DNA from: Poriferisodalis sp965221195
Lineage (GTDB): Bacteria; Actinomycetota; Acidimicrobiia; Acidimicrobiales; Poriferisodalaceae
NCBI GenBank assembly: GCA_965221195.1
Contig: OZ244864.1
Location: 2,294,001 to 2,358,000, forward strand
Direction of reading: 5' to 3'
Length of the DNA stretch: 64,000 bases
The notes under the pieces were generated by a model. It did no database searches and was not told the DNA's origin. It saw only the letters and a program-made list of their open reading frames with translations. This document shows positions 50,330 through 59,329 of the stretch, piece by piece. Positions within the stretch are counted from its first letter, which is position 1. Each line of letters begins with the position of its first letter. The position numbers were made by a program, and so were the translations under genes.

Positions 50330-50405
50330 CTGTCCCAGTTAGCGCGTGGGCGCTAGCGCGTGACTGCCATCACGCGACCGGCAGCGCACGACTAGTGTGC
50401 GCGCC

Positions 50406-51419
50406 ATGAAGGTAGACGGCGGCCTCGGTGTCAGCAGCGGATTTGACGGACTCATTGAGTCAAGCCAAGAGCAAGAAGCGTTGGGTTACGACGGTTTGTG
50501 GGTGCCCGAGACCAGCCACGACCCGTTCACCATGCTCCCGCTTGTTGCCCATGCCACCGAGTCTGTGGATCTGGGTACCAGCATCGTGGTGGGCTTCGCC
50601 CGCAACCCGATGTCGCTGGCCTACAGCGCCAACGACATTCAGACACTGTCGAAAGGGCGCTTCATCTTGGGCTTGGGCAGCCAGATTCGCCCTCATATCA
50701 CCCGACGTTTCTCCATGGAGTGGTCCAAGCCCGCAGCGCGCATGCGCGAGATGATCGTGGCAACCAAGGCCATCTGGGACTGCTGGAACAACGGCACCAA
50801 GCTGGACTTCCGCGGTGACTTTTACGAACACACTCTGATGACGCCGTTTTTTGATCCTGGGCCGAATCCGTACGGGCCACCGCGCTTGGCGCTAGCAGGG
50901 GTGGGGCCGCTGATGACCGAGGTGGCGGGTGAAACCTGCGACATGTTCTTGTGCCACGGTTTCACCACCGAGAAGTACCTGCGCGAAGAGACGATTCCTG
51001 CGCTTGAGCGGGGCGCTAGCAGGGCCGGTCGCTCACTGGATGAAATCACGATCTCAGGCCCGTCGTTCATCGTCACCGGCAACACCGCCGAAGATATGGA
51101 CAAGGCCAGACAGGCCACCAAGCAGCAGGTGGCGTTCTACGGTTCCACGCCCGCGTACCGTCCCGTACTCGACTGCCATGGCTGGGGTGACTTGCAGACC
51201 GAGCTAAACACGATGTCCAAGGCTGGCCGCTGGGTTGAAATGGCCGAACTCATCGACGACAACATCCTTGATGCGTTCGCGGTTGTCGCTGAACCTGAAG
51301 GCGTTGCCGCCGAACTGAAGCGCCGTTTCGGCGACGTGGTTGACCGCATCAGCTTCTATGCCCCCTACCAAGGCGACCGCCAACGCTGGCAGACAATCTT
51401 CAACGACCTAAAGCGCTAG
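50406..51419 (+). CDS. F420-dependent LLM-class oxidoreductase
   Basis: 337-residue luciferase-like monooxygenase-fold protein. Blocks: EALGYDGLWVPETSHDPFTM, LGTSIVVGFARNPMSLAYSA, LSKGRFILGLGSQIRPHITR and GVGPLMTEVAGETCDMFLCH. This corresponds to the F420-dependent LLM subgroup common in actinobacteria (the TIGR03617 type), whose substrates are mostly unknown. The ATG at 50406 is preferred to the GTG nine bases upstream. Confidence 0.9.
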   Translation: MKVDGGLGVSSGFDGLIESSQEQEALGYDGLWVPETSHDPFTMLPLVAHATESVDLGTSIVVGFARNPMSLAYSANDIQTLSKGRFILGLGSQIRPHITRRFSMEWSKPAARMREMIVATKAIWDCWNNGTKLDFRGDFYEHTLMTPFFDPGPNPYGPPRLALAGVGPLMTEVAGETCDMFLCHGFTTEKYLREETIPALERGASRAGRSLDEITISGPSFIVTGNTAEDMDKARQATKQQVAFYGSTPAYRPVLDCHGWGDLQTELNTMSKAGRWVEMAELIDDNILDAFAVVAEPEGVAAELKRRFGDVVDRISFYAPYQGDRQRWQTIFNDLKR

Positions 51420-51454
51420 CTGTAACCAGCACAAGCACCGAGTTTGCTCCGACC

Positions 51455-51802
51455 TCAATCACTGCTCGCAGTCGGGGTAGCAGGTCGGTGTAGGACACCC
51501 GAAATCGGATGCATTTGCAGCTCCGGCCCGTCGACACCATCGACGGTGTGAGCCTCAACATCCACGATCATTGAGTAGCCGCCCGGCTCATATGGAGGCC
51601 ACAGCACCGAGATCATCGGTCGCTGCGTCACGTTGGCTGCCGCAGAGCGGCTGGCACTGCACCGCAGGATGTCACCGTCGAGTCTCACCTCCAAATGGGC
51701 TACGTGCGGCGTTGCATCATCGCGCACAGTGAGCACGTAGGCAGCAGTGCCGAACTGCTGCATCTGCTTGCCGATGTCGGTTGGCGCAACGGGAATGCTC
51801 AT
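51455..51802 (-). CDS. Pyridoxamine 5'-phosphate oxidase-like flavin/F420-binding protein
   Basis: 115-residue split beta-barrel protein: FGTAAYVLTVRDDATPHVAH, LRCSASRSAAANVTQRPMIS and VLWPPYEPGGYSMIVDVEAH. Such short actinobacterial members bind FMN or F420 and often have no known reaction. Convergent with the F420 oxidoreductase gene, which fits an F420-related role, but this is inference. Confidence 0.8.
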   Translation of the reverse strand: MSIPVAPTDIGKQMQQFGTAAYVLTVRDDATPHVAHLEVRLDGDILRCSASRSAAANVTQRPMISVLWPPYEPGGYSMIVDVEAHTVDGVDGPELQMHPISGVLHRPATPTASSD

Positions 51803-51872
51803 GGACGCGACGCTAGGCCAGCAACGGCCTCAATGCGCGCCCAGTCTCCCCGCAAACTCCCCTCAAACTCTC

Positions 51873-51901
51873 TTCAAATTGCGGGTGCGCGCTGCTATCG
51901 T
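51873..51901 (+). promoter_or_regulatory. Candidate promoter of tRNA-Ala
   Basis: TTCAAA (51873-51878) and TATCGT (51896-51901) with a 17-bp spacer, ending 11 bp before the mature tRNA 5' end. Both hexamers match sigma-70 only in part. Confidence 0.4.
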
Positions 51902-51912
51902 CAAGAGGCCTC

Positions 51913-51985
51913 GGGGCTATAGCTCAGTTGGTAGAGCGCTTCCATGGCATGGAAGAGGTCAGGGGTTCAATTCCCCTTAGCTCCA
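51913..51985 (+). tRNA. tRNA-Ala (GGC)
   Basis: Cloverleaf with acceptor GGGGCTA/TAGCTCC (one G-T pair), D arm GCTC...GAGC, anticodon stem CTTCC/GGAAG with loop ATGGCAT (anticodon GGC), T arm AGGGG-TTCAATT-CCCCT and discriminator A51985. The 3' CCA is not encoded. It lies between the PNPOx-like gene and the VOC gene. Confidence 0.95.
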
Positions 51986-52021
51986 CAGCGGCCAACTCAA
52001 ACGCTGTTGTAACGTGCGCGT

Positions 52022-52660
52022 ATGGCAGCAATCGATCACCTCGTCGTCGCGGCACCCGACCTAGATGTCGGCACATCCGCCGTCGCGCAACTCGTCGGGA
52101 TGCAACCTGTGCCTGGCGGCCCCCATCCGGGTCTCGGCACTCGCAACACACTCCTGTCGCTCGGCGAGGAGACCTATCTCGAGATCATCGCCCCCGATAC
52201 CTCCCAGCCCACCCCAGCGAACCCGCGACCGTTCGGCATTGACAGTCTCGACGGCCCACGATTGGTGACATTTGCTGTTCATGCGTCCCGCGGGGAGACC
52301 ATCGATGAGGTTGTCGCCGCGATGCGCGCTAGTGGCGAGGACCCGGGCGAAATCATGTCCATGAGCCGCGTCAAGCCCGACGGCGAGGAGATCCGCTGGT
52401 CGCTCACCTACGCTGCGAGCGAGCTACCCGACGGCGCCGGGCCGATCCCGTTCGTTATCGACTGGGGCGACACCACTCATCCCGCCAAGGTGACACCGGT
52501 CGGCTGCACGCTCGTGTCCGTTTCGGTCACTCACCCCGATCCTGACCGTATCGGCGGCCTCTACGGCGCTATCGGCATCGACATATCGGTCAAAACCGGC
52601 GACCACGTCGGCCTTGAAGCAGTGCTCGACACACCCAACGGGCAAGTCACTCTGCGCTAA
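52022..52660 (+). CDS. VOC-family (glyoxalase-like domain) protein
   Basis: 212-residue protein with the glyoxalase-like Glyoxalase_3 pattern: IDHLVVAAPDLDVGTSAVAQ, LGTRNTLLSLGEETYLEIIA, and a second half with WSLTYAASELPDGAGPIPFV and IDWGDTTHPA. His in DHLVV and Glu in YLEIIAPD are in metal-ligand positions for the superfamily. Reaction unknown. Confidence 0.87.
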   Translation: MAAIDHLVVAAPDLDVGTSAVAQLVGMQPVPGGPHPGLGTRNTLLSLGEETYLEIIAPDTSQPTPANPRPFGIDSLDGPRLVTFAVHASRGETIDEVVAAMRASGEDPGEIMSMSRVKPDGEEIRWSLTYAASELPDGAGPIPFVIDWGDTTHPAKVTPVGCTLVSVSVTHPDPDRIGGLYGAIGIDISVKTGDHVGLEAVLDTPNGQVTLR

Positions 52661-52723
52661 GACACAGCGCCGATACTGAGACATGCCGCCTAGGCGGTAT
52701 CTCGGGTTGCTCAGCGACAGCGC

Positions 52724-53419
52724 TCAGCCGTCGAGTCGCCAGTTGATTGGCTGTCTGCCTCCTGCGACTAGCGCAGCGTTGGCTCGACTGAACGGTTTGC
52801 TGGCAAAGAACCCGTTGTGCGCGCTCAGCGGCGACGGGTGGGCCGACTCAATGATCACATGTCGGGCGGTGTCCACGAGCGGCTTCTTGCGGCGGGCAAA
52901 CCCACCCCACAAAATGAACACCACTCGCTCGGGCTTCGCGTTCACGGCGCGGATCACCTCGTCGGTGAAGGTCTCCCAGCCAGCCGAGCGGTGCGAGGCC
53001 GCCTGATGAGCCCGCACCGTCAAGAACGCGTTTAGCAACAGCACACCTTGGCGCGCCCATCCTTCGAGGTTGCCGTGAGAAGGCGGCTCAATGCCGAGGT
53101 CTTCGCGCAGTTCCGCGAAGATGTTCTGCAGCGACGGCGGCTGTGGGACACCATGCGGCACCGAGAAGCACATCCCATGCGCTTGGCCCGGCCCGTGGTA
53201 AGGGTCTTGGCCCAAGATCAGCACCTTTACGTCGGCGTAAGGCGTCAGGTGCAACGCCGCAAAAACATCGTCACGGGGCGGATAGACAGCGCCTTGGGCC
53301 CGTTCGTTAGCCACGAACTGCTGCAGGGCCGACCAGTATGGCTTGGAGAACTCGCCTCGCAGGATCGGGTTCCAGTCGGTTTGTGGCACGCGTGCGTCAA
53401 CCCCGCCCTCAGAACCCAA
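52724..53419 (-). CDS. ung: Uracil-DNA glycosylase
   Basis: Family 1 UDG removing uracil from DNA. Water-activating motif GQDPYHGPGQAHGMCFSV, then the LLLNAFLTVRAHQAASHRSA block, FILWGGFARRKK and the DNA-intercalation loop SAHPSPLSAHNGFFASKPFS. 231 residues, typical length. Stands alone between the VOC gene and the APH-type kinase. Confidence 0.97.
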   Translation of the reverse strand: MGSEGGVDARVPQTDWNPILRGEFSKPYWSALQQFVANERAQGAVYPPRDDVFAALHLTPYADVKVLILGQDPYHGPGQAHGMCFSVPHGVPQPPSLQNIFAELREDLGIEPPSHGNLEGWARQGVLLLNAFLTVRAHQAASHRSAGWETFTDEVIRAVNAKPERVVFILWGGFARRKKPLVDTARHVIIESAHPSPLSAHNGFFASKPFSRANAALVAGGRQPINWRLDG

Positions 53420-53450
53420 CAGCAGGCAAAAGCCCTAGGAGATCAACTCT

Positions 53451-53506
53451 GGGATATCGGCACTGGGACATCAGCCATGGGATATCAGCCATGGGATATC
53501 AGCAAT
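53451..53506. repeat. 14-bp tandem repeat, 4 copies
   Basis: GGGATATCGGCACT, GGGACATCAGCCAT, GGGATATCAGCCAT and GGGATATCAGCAAT between ung and the APH-type gene, running into the last codons of the latter. Confidence 0.92.
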
Positions 53507-54593
53507 GGGAAACCGTCTCAGCGGCGGCCGCTGCCAGCTCGATACCGCGCCCGATGCGGGCCCGATAGAGATCGAGATCAACATCATCGGCGGGTTTTTG
53601 ACCGCGCATGTAGCGGGTGTACACGCCGTGGATGATGCACGCCAACTTCCAGTGATTGAAGCTCACGTAGTACGCCAAGTCCGACAGATCGGCACCGGTT
53701 CGCCACTGGTAACGCTCGATAAGATCGGCGCGTCCCACGAACCCGTCCACCAGCGTCGGCGGGTCGGCGCCCTCTAGGACCTCATCGCCGGGCTCGGTCC
53801 AGTTGTTCAGCGCGTAGGCGAAATCGGCCAGCGGATCACCGAGTGTGGAGATCTCCCAGTCGAGCACGGCACGAAGCTCACCGGCAGGGTTGAACAGGCA
53901 GTTGTGCAGCCCGTAGTCGCCATGCACGACCCGAGCCGGACCTTGGGCTGGCTTGTTTTGAGACAGGAAATCGTGCAGCTCATGCACGACTGGTGTGTCG
54001 TACTGGGCTGCCTCTGCTGAGGCCGTCCACGAGCGGTACCAGGTGCGTATCTGACGCCCCAAGTAGTCGTCTTTTTTACCCAAATCGCCCAGACCCACGT
54101 CGTCAGGATCGACGGAATGCAGCGCTGCGAGCACATCCATGTACGACAGGCCGACCTGCGCCCGACCCTCAGCGGTGAGGTGCTCGCGGGCATCAGCAGA
54201 CTCAAACAAAGGTTTGCCCTCGACGTGGCTCATCACGTAAAAGTGTGCTCCGGTTACTTCTGGACTCTCGCAATAGCCGTAGGCTTTCGCGACTGGCACG
54301 TCGGTAGGGCCGAGGCCGCTGATGATGGTGAACTCGCGTCCCATGTCGTGCGCGGTGGGCAACAGATCTCCCATCGGCGGGCGGCGTACCACCGCCGTGG
54401 TGCCGTCAGTGGCTGTCAGCTTGTAGGTGAGGTTGCTGTGCCCGCCAACGAGCTGGCTCCAAACAAACGGTGGTTTGAGGCCGTCAACATTGGCTTCGAT
54501 CCACGCTTCGGTCGCGGGAACGTCATACCCCACTACGTCTGAAGCCTCAGCGTCACCGCTGTCACCGCTGTCACCGCTAGACCTTTCTGTCAT
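53499..54593 (-). CDS. APH-family phosphotransferase (acyl-CoA-dehydrogenase-associated type)
   Basis: 364-residue aminoglycoside-phosphotransferase-fold kinase. VVHGDYGLHNCLFNP carries the catalytic Asp and VLDWEISTLGDPLADFAYAL the metal-binding Asp, as in the ACAD10/11-like and 'phosphotransferase family' proteins of fatty-acid-degrading actinobacteria. The N-terminal lobe has LVGGHSNLTYKLTATDGTTA. These are not antibiotic resistance genes as a rule; a role in hydroxyacyl-CoA metabolism is known for ACAD10/11 relatives. A short GTCACCGCT repeat encodes Ser/Gly/Asp near its start. Confidence 0.88.
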   Translation of the reverse strand: MTERSSGDSGDSGDAEASDVVGYDVPATEAWIEANVDGLKPPFVWSQLVGGHSNLTYKLTATDGTTAVVRRPPMGDLLPTAHDMGREFTIISGLGPTDVPVAKAYGYCESPEVTGAHFYVMSHVEGKPLFESADAREHLTAEGRAQVGLSYMDVLAALHSVDPDDVGLGDLGKKDDYLGRQIRTWYRSWTASAEAAQYDTPVVHELHDFLSQNKPAQGPARVVHGDYGLHNCLFNPAGELRAVLDWEISTLGDPLADFAYALNNWTEPGDEVLEGADPPTLVDGFVGRADLIERYQWRTGADLSDLAYYVSFNHWKLACIIHGVYTRYMRGQKPADDVDLDLYRARIGRGIELAAAAAETVSHC

Positions 54594-54663
54594 CTCGCCT
54601 GTCCCCCATCTGCGTCAGATCACGCCCCTGCGGTGCCGACGCGACCTACACACACTACGTCAG

Positions 54664-55767
54664 CTATTGCAAGCGGCAGCGGGAAGGATCGAACGTGCCC
54701 AGCACATCGAGCAGACGGTCGTTCTGCGGTGGTGTACCCAAGCTAATTCTTACGCCTTCGCCTTCGAAGGGGCGTGTCACCAGTCCGTGCTGCTCAAGCC
54801 GAACGAACAGGTCCATTGCTCCGCTGCCCACCGGCAGGTAGACGAAGTTGGCCTGCGGCGGCACCACCGGCCAGCCCTGCGAGGACATGACGGCGCTGAC
54901 CCGCTCACGCTCGGCCAAAATGCCGGCCACTCGTTGATCTAGTTCGGCGCTGGCCTGCGGCGCCAGTGACGCCAGCGCTGCGGCTTGCGCGATACCGCTC
55001 ACGATGAAAGGCAGCGTTACTTTGTCGAGCGTTGCGATGACCTCAGGGTGCCCGACCCCGTAGCCAACTCGCAGGTTGGCCAGCCCATAAGCCTTGGAGA
55101 ACGTGCGCAGCACCACCACATTCGGGTACGACGGCAGGATCGCCTCAATCGGGTCAGCCACCGCTGAGTCGGTGACGAACTCCCGGTAGGCCTCATCAAT
55201 CACCACGATCACCTCAGGAGGCACCGCTGCTAGGAAGCGTTCCAGCTCAGCTGTCGTACAAACAGTGCCGGTCGGATTGTTGGGGGTGGACAACACCACG
55301 AGCTTGGTGCGCTCGGTGACGGACGCGCCAACAGCATCGAGATCGAACGCGTGGCCGACCAGCGGCACCGTCACTGCTCGTGCGCCGGACACGGCACAAA
55401 ACACTGGGTGTATTTCAAAAGAGCGCCACGGATAGACCACCTCATCGGCGGGATCGACATAGGCAGCAAAGAGCTGCTGCAGTACGCCTACCGAACCCGA
55501 CCCCACGGTGATCTGGTCAATGCCGACACAGTGGCGGTCGGCCAATGCTTCACGCAAATCGGTGCAGCGATGGTCTGGGTAACGGTTCACTCCCAGCGCT
55601 GCCTCCGCAACCGCTTCAGCCACCGACGGCAGAGGGTCGTTGGCGTTCTCGTTGGATGCCAGCTTGATCGCCTCGGCCAAGTTGTGCTCAGCCTCGGCTT
55701 GCGCAGCAGACCGGCCCGGCTTGTACTGCGGCAGACCTTCCACGGCTGCCCTAGGACATCCGACCAT
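54664..55767 (-). CDS. hisC: Histidinol-phosphate aminotransferase-like PLP enzyme
   Basis: 367-residue class I/II aminotransferase of the HisC group. KLASNENANDPLPSVAEAVA, VTVGSGSVGVLQQLFAAYVD-like start of the large domain, STPNNPTGTVCT, VIDEAYREFV and the PLP Lys in FSKAYGLANLRVGYGVG are all typical. It stands away from any his operon, so it could also be an aromatic amino acid aminotransferase (Pat), which is hard to tell from HisC by sequence. Confidence 0.85.
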   Translation of the reverse strand: MVGCPRAAVEGLPQYKPGRSAAQAEAEHNLAEAIKLASNENANDPLPSVAEAVAEAALGVNRYPDHRCTDLREALADRHCVGIDQITVGSGSVGVLQQLFAAYVDPADEVVYPWRSFEIHPVFCAVSGARAVTVPLVGHAFDLDAVGASVTERTKLVVLSTPNNPTGTVCTTAELERFLAAVPPEVIVVIDEAYREFVTDSAVADPIEAILPSYPNVVVLRTFSKAYGLANLRVGYGVGHPEVIATLDKVTLPFIVSGIAQAAALASLAPQASAELDQRVAGILAERERVSAVMSSQGWPVVPPQANFVYLPVGSGAMDLFVRLEQHGLVTRPFEGEGVRISLGTPPQNDRLLDVLGTFDPSRCRLQ

Positions 55768-55996
55768 GCACTCGTCCTTTCACTTGCCCAGTGGTGCTTC
55801 CCAGTAATGCATCCACAGCTTTGTCAAGGCAGTAGACGGCCCTCTTACAGGTACAAAAAAATTCTTGGCAAAAAATTACTGGCAAAGAATTATTCACAGC
55901 CGCGTCGGCAAACCTAGGAGGTGCTGCTCGTCCAGATGTGCCCAGATGTACAGCCAGCCCAAACGTACAGCTAGCTCAGCGGGCTACTGTGCTTTG

Positions 55997-57157
55997 ATGC
56001 GCATTGAGCCGTTTCGGATCGCCGTCGCAGACGAACAACTCAACGATCTGCAAGACCGTTTGGCACGCACTCGCTGGCCGCAGGCCGAGCCGGTTGATGA
56101 CTGGTCGCAGGGAGTGCCGCTGTCTTACGTACAAGAACTCTGCGACTACTGGGCCACTGAATATGACTGGCGAGTCCGCGAGGCAGCGCTCAACCGCTTC
56201 GATCACTACATGGCCGAAGTTGGCAGCACAGAAATTGGCAGCACCACCTTTGAAAATATGGCAGTGCATCTCATTCATGTTCGCTCGCCTGAACCCGACG
56301 CCATGCCGCTAGTTATCACCCACGGCTGGCCCGGCTCGGTTGTTGAATTCCACAAAGTCATTGAGCCGCTCACAGACCCCGTGGCACACGGCGGTGATGC
56401 AGCCGACGCGTTTCATGTGGTCTGCCCTTCGTTGCCCGGCTACGGCTTCAGCGCCAAGCCAACCGAACTCGGCTGGGGCATAGAGCGGATCGCCGACTGC
56501 TGGGCGCAACTGATGGACGGTCTGGGCTACCACCGTTACGGCGCGCAAGGCGGCGACTGGGGTTCCGCGGTAACCACTGCGTTAGCTAGCCGTCATCCCG
56601 ATGCCTGCATAGGCATCCATCTCAACATGGTCATGCGCGGCTCGATGCCCAAAAACCGCGAACCCAACGACGAAGAGTTGGCTGCACTCGCAGCAGCGAA
56701 GCACTACAACCGCTGGGAGTCGGGCTATTCCAAGCAGCAGTCCACCCGTCCGCAGACCCTCAGCTACGGCCTTACAGACTCCCCCGCAGGCCAAGCGGCT
56801 TGGATCTTGGAGAAGTTCTGGGCTTGGACCGACTGCGACGGTCACCCCGAAAATGCTCTCAGTCGCGACGAGATGCTTGACAACATCATGCTGTACTGGC
56901 TGAACGCCGCCGCCGCGTCCTCAGGGCGTCTGTACTGGGAGAGCTTCGGCAAGCTAGCTGTGATGCAAGTAGACGTACCCGCGGGTTTCGCCAAATTCCC
57001 TTGCGAAATCATCCCTCCGGTGCGCTCATTGGCCGAGTCGATCTACAGCGACATCCGGCACTGGACCGACATGGGGGCCGGCGGCCACTTCGCGGCTTTT
57101 GAGCAGCCAGAACTGTTCACAAACGACGTGCGCGCCTTCTTCCGTCTACTGCGATGA
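55997..57157 (+). CDS. Epoxide hydrolase, EHN-type alpha/beta hydrolase
   Basis: 386-residue enzyme with the N-terminal epoxide-hydrolase lid domain (FRIAVADEQLNDLQDRLART) and an alpha/beta-hydrolase core. Oxyanion motif HGWPGS (109-114), nucleophile Asp187 in GGDWGS, and a C-terminal catalytic His in DMGAGGHFAAFEQPELF. A short duplication GSTEIGSTT occurs at 77-84. The ATG at 55997 matches the family start. It overlaps the acyl-CoA ligase by 4 bp. Confidence 0.92.
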   Translation: MRIEPFRIAVADEQLNDLQDRLARTRWPQAEPVDDWSQGVPLSYVQELCDYWATEYDWRVREAALNRFDHYMAEVGSTEIGSTTFENMAVHLIHVRSPEPDAMPLVITHGWPGSVVEFHKVIEPLTDPVAHGGDAADAFHVVCPSLPGYGFSAKPTELGWGIERIADCWAQLMDGLGYHRYGAQGGDWGSAVTTALASRHPDACIGIHLNMVMRGSMPKNREPNDEELAALAAAKHYNRWESGYSKQQSTRPQTLSYGLTDSPAGQAAWILEKFWAWTDCDGHPENALSRDEMLDNIMLYWLNAAAASSGRLYWESFGKLAVMQVDVPAGFAKFPCEIIPPVRSLAESIYSDIRHWTDMGAGGHFAAFEQPELFTNDVRAFFRLLR

Positions 57158-58950
57158 TGCAAAACAATGAGCGCTGGGGAACAATGAACGCTGAGGGCGG
57201 GTCGTTGCTGTTCGGCGACACCATGGACCGGCCGCTGCTGGTCTCGTCGCTCATTTCTTACGCTGCGCGCAGCCACGCCTCCACCGCTGTCGTGGCTGTT
57301 GACTCTGCGGGCATCACGACTCGCAGTAACTGGGGAGAGATCGGCGAACGGGCCCGTCGGGTGTCGGTTGGATTGATCGCCGACGGCATCAAACCCGGCG
57401 ACCGGGTAGCCACCATCGCCTGCAATGACCACCGCCACCTCGAGGCCTACTACGGCATAACCGGCATCGGTGCTGTGCTGCACACGGTCAACCCTCGACT
57501 GCACGACGATCAGCTGGCTTACATCTTGAACGATGCCGCCGACAGCATCGTGCTAGTGGACGCTTCTTTCGCCGAGTTGGCAGCGCGCCTCGCCCCGCGC
57601 GCTCACGGTGTTCGTCGGTGGGTGGTTTTGGGTCAACCAGACCGGCCCATTGGTCTTAGGGACGAGATCAACTACGAGGAATGGCTGACTGGGGCAAGCA
57701 CTGGAACGGTCACTGGGGCCAGCACTGGGGCCAGCACTGGGGCCAGCACTGGGGCCAGCACTGGGGCGATCACTGGGGCCAGCACTGGGGCGATCACTGG
57801 GGCGGATTGGCCCGAGTTTGATGAACGTGCAGCAGCAACGCTTTGCTACACCTCAGGTACCACGGGCAATCCCAAAGGTGTGCTGCAGAGCCATCGCTCG
57901 ATCGTGCTGCAAACTTGGGCCTGCTGCACCGGCGACGGCCACGGTGTTCATTCGGGCCATGCCGTGCTCGGCGCAGTACCCATGTTCCACGTCAATGGGT
58001 GGGCGCTGCCGTTCGCCGCAGCGATGAGCGGTGCCAAGCTGGTTTTGCCCGGTCCCGACTTGAGCCCGGCGGCCCTCGTTGGGCTCATCGAAGCCGAAGA
58101 GGTCACGTTCTCTGCGGGGGTTCCCACAATCTGGCTGGGGGTTGTGGCGCACCTGCAAGCCACCGGCCGCACGGTGCCGTCGCTGGAGAAGGTGGCCGTC
58201 GGCGGTTCGGCCGCGCCAGCGACACTCATCGACACGCTCTGCGACGACTACGGAGTCACGGTCAGCCACGTCTGGGGCATGACCGAGATGACCCAAGGCA
58301 CATCGGGACGGTTCACGCATCGCGTCGAGCGGCTTGGCCGCGACGCTCAGCGTGTGAGGCAGGCCAAAGCCGGTCGCGAGATATACGGGGTAGAGCTGCG
58401 CGTAGTGGACGACACAGGAACCGAACTACCCCGAGACGGCCACAGCGTTGGTGAGATTCAGGCTCGGGGCCCCTGGATGAGCGGTGCGTACTATCACGGA
58501 GCACTCGCCGATCCCGACGCCTTCGCCGACTCTCATCTGTCGGCTGCACAAGGCGGCTGGCTGCGCACCGGCGATGTCGGTGCCATAGACGATGAGGGTT
58601 ACCTTGTGCTCACCGACCGATCCAAAGATGTCATCAAGAGCGGCGGGGAGTGGATTAGCTCCATCGAACTTGAGAACGCAGCACTGAGCGCTCCTGGCGT
58701 TGCTGCAGCCGCGGTGATCGGGCTGCCGCACGAACGCTGGGGCGAGCGTCCGCTCCTGATCGTCGAACTCAATTTGGGTGACACGCTCAATCCCCAAGAA
58801 GTGCTCGACGCGCTCAGGCCACGGGTGGCCTCGTGGTGGTTGCCCGACGACATCGTCACCGTAAACGAGATACCGCTGACCGGCACCGGCAAAATCGACA
58901 AGAAACTGCTGCGAGACCGTTTCGCCGACCACGCTTGGCCTTCGATCTGA
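57154..58950 (+). CDS. Fatty acyl-CoA synthetase (AMP-binding) with a 36-residue repeat insert
   Basis: 598-residue acyl-adenylate-forming enzyme. P-loop YTSGTTGNPKG, then VPMFHVNGWALPFAAAMSGA, VWGMTEMTQGTSGRF and the C-terminal lid with VLTDRSKDVIKSGGEWISSI and GTGKIDKK with catalytic Lys. It belongs with medium/long-chain fatty-acid CoA ligases. Residues 182-217 are nine 4-residue units (STGA/ITGA) from the 12-bp array just before the P-loop. It probably acts with the epoxide hydrolase and the enoyl-CoA hydratase nearby in lipid catabolism. Confidence 0.92.
   Translation: MMQNNERWGTMNAEGGSLLFGDTMDRPLLVSSLISYAARSHASTAVVAVDSAGITTRSNWGEIGERARRVSVGLIADGIKPGDRVATIACNDHRHLEAYYGITGIGAVLHTVNPRLHDDQLAYILNDAADSIVLVDASFAELAARLAPRAHGVRRWVVLGQPDRPIGLRDEINYEEWLTGASTGTVTGASTGASTGASTGASTGAITGASTGAITGADWPEFDERAAATLCYTSGTTGNPKGVLQSHRSIVLQTWACCTGDGHGVHSGHAVLGAVPMFHVNGWALPFAAAMSGAKLVLPGPDLSPAALVGLIEAEEVTFSAGVPTIWLGVVAHLQATGRTVPSLEKVAVGGSAAPATLIDTLCDDYGVTVSHVWGMTEMTQGTSGRFTHRVERLGRDAQRVRQAKAGREIYGVELRVVDDTGTELPRDGHSVGEIQARGPWMSGAYYHGALADPDAFADSHLSAAQGGWLRTGDVGAIDDEGYLVLTDRSKDVIKSGGEWISSIELENAALSAPGVAAAAVIGLPHERWGERPLLIVELNLGDTLNPQEVLDALRPRVASWWLPDDIVTVNEIPLTGTGKIDKKLLRDRFADHAWPSI
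57697..57804. repeat. 12-bp tandem repeat, 9 copies, inside the acyl-CoA ligase gene
   Basis: Main units AGCACTGGGGCC and ATCACTGGGGCG, coding for STGA and ITGA. It inserts 36 residues about 12 residues before the adenylation P-loop. Confidence 0.95.
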
Positions 58951-59026
58951 ACCGCTCGCCGGCATCTTAAAATTGGGTGTGCTCCCACTAGGATTAACCG
59001 TCGGACAGAGGCGCAAGGTGTTGGTC

Positions 59027-59329
59027 ATGGCTGCAGGTCGTACGACGTTTGAGAAACTGCAACGAGACCGAGCCAAAAAGGCAAAAGCTGAGGCCAAAAG
59101 AGCCAAACGCATGGGCAAAGTGCCCCAGAGCGGGCCGCTGGTCGCAGCCCAGCCCGAGTCTGAGGGCACCGGCGCTGTCCTTGACGGCAACCTTGACGAA
59201 GAGCTTTCTGCTGGCGACCTCATCCGGCTAGTTGAGGAAGTCCAGACGCAGTTCGACAACGACGAGATCACGTTCGACGAGTACGAAGAACGCAAGATCG
59301 AACTGCTCGCACGCCTACCCACCGACTGA
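59027..59329 (+). CDS. Small basic protein with an acidic C-terminal SHOCT-like segment
   Basis: 100 residues. N-terminus very basic and helical (TTFEKLQRDRAKKAKAEAKR), then a linker and an acidic C-terminus (LIRLVEEVQTQFDNDEITFD, EYEERKIELLARL) resembling short C-terminal (SHOCT-like) domains. This combination recurs in Acidimicrobiia as a protein of unknown function. The ATG at 59027 has AAGGTG upstream and is preferred to a start at 58973. It lies 77 bp after the ligase gene. Confidence 0.72.
   Translation: MAAGRTTFEKLQRDRAKKAKAEAKRAKRMGKVPQSGPLVAAQPESEGTGAVLDGNLDEELSAGDLIRLVEEVQTQFDNDEITFDEYEERKIELLARLPTD

Noticed and set aside
53499..54593. Aminoglycoside resistance kinase
   Set aside because: Only the fold is shared. 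The motifs and gene neighbours fit the lipid-metabolism-associated APH-like group.
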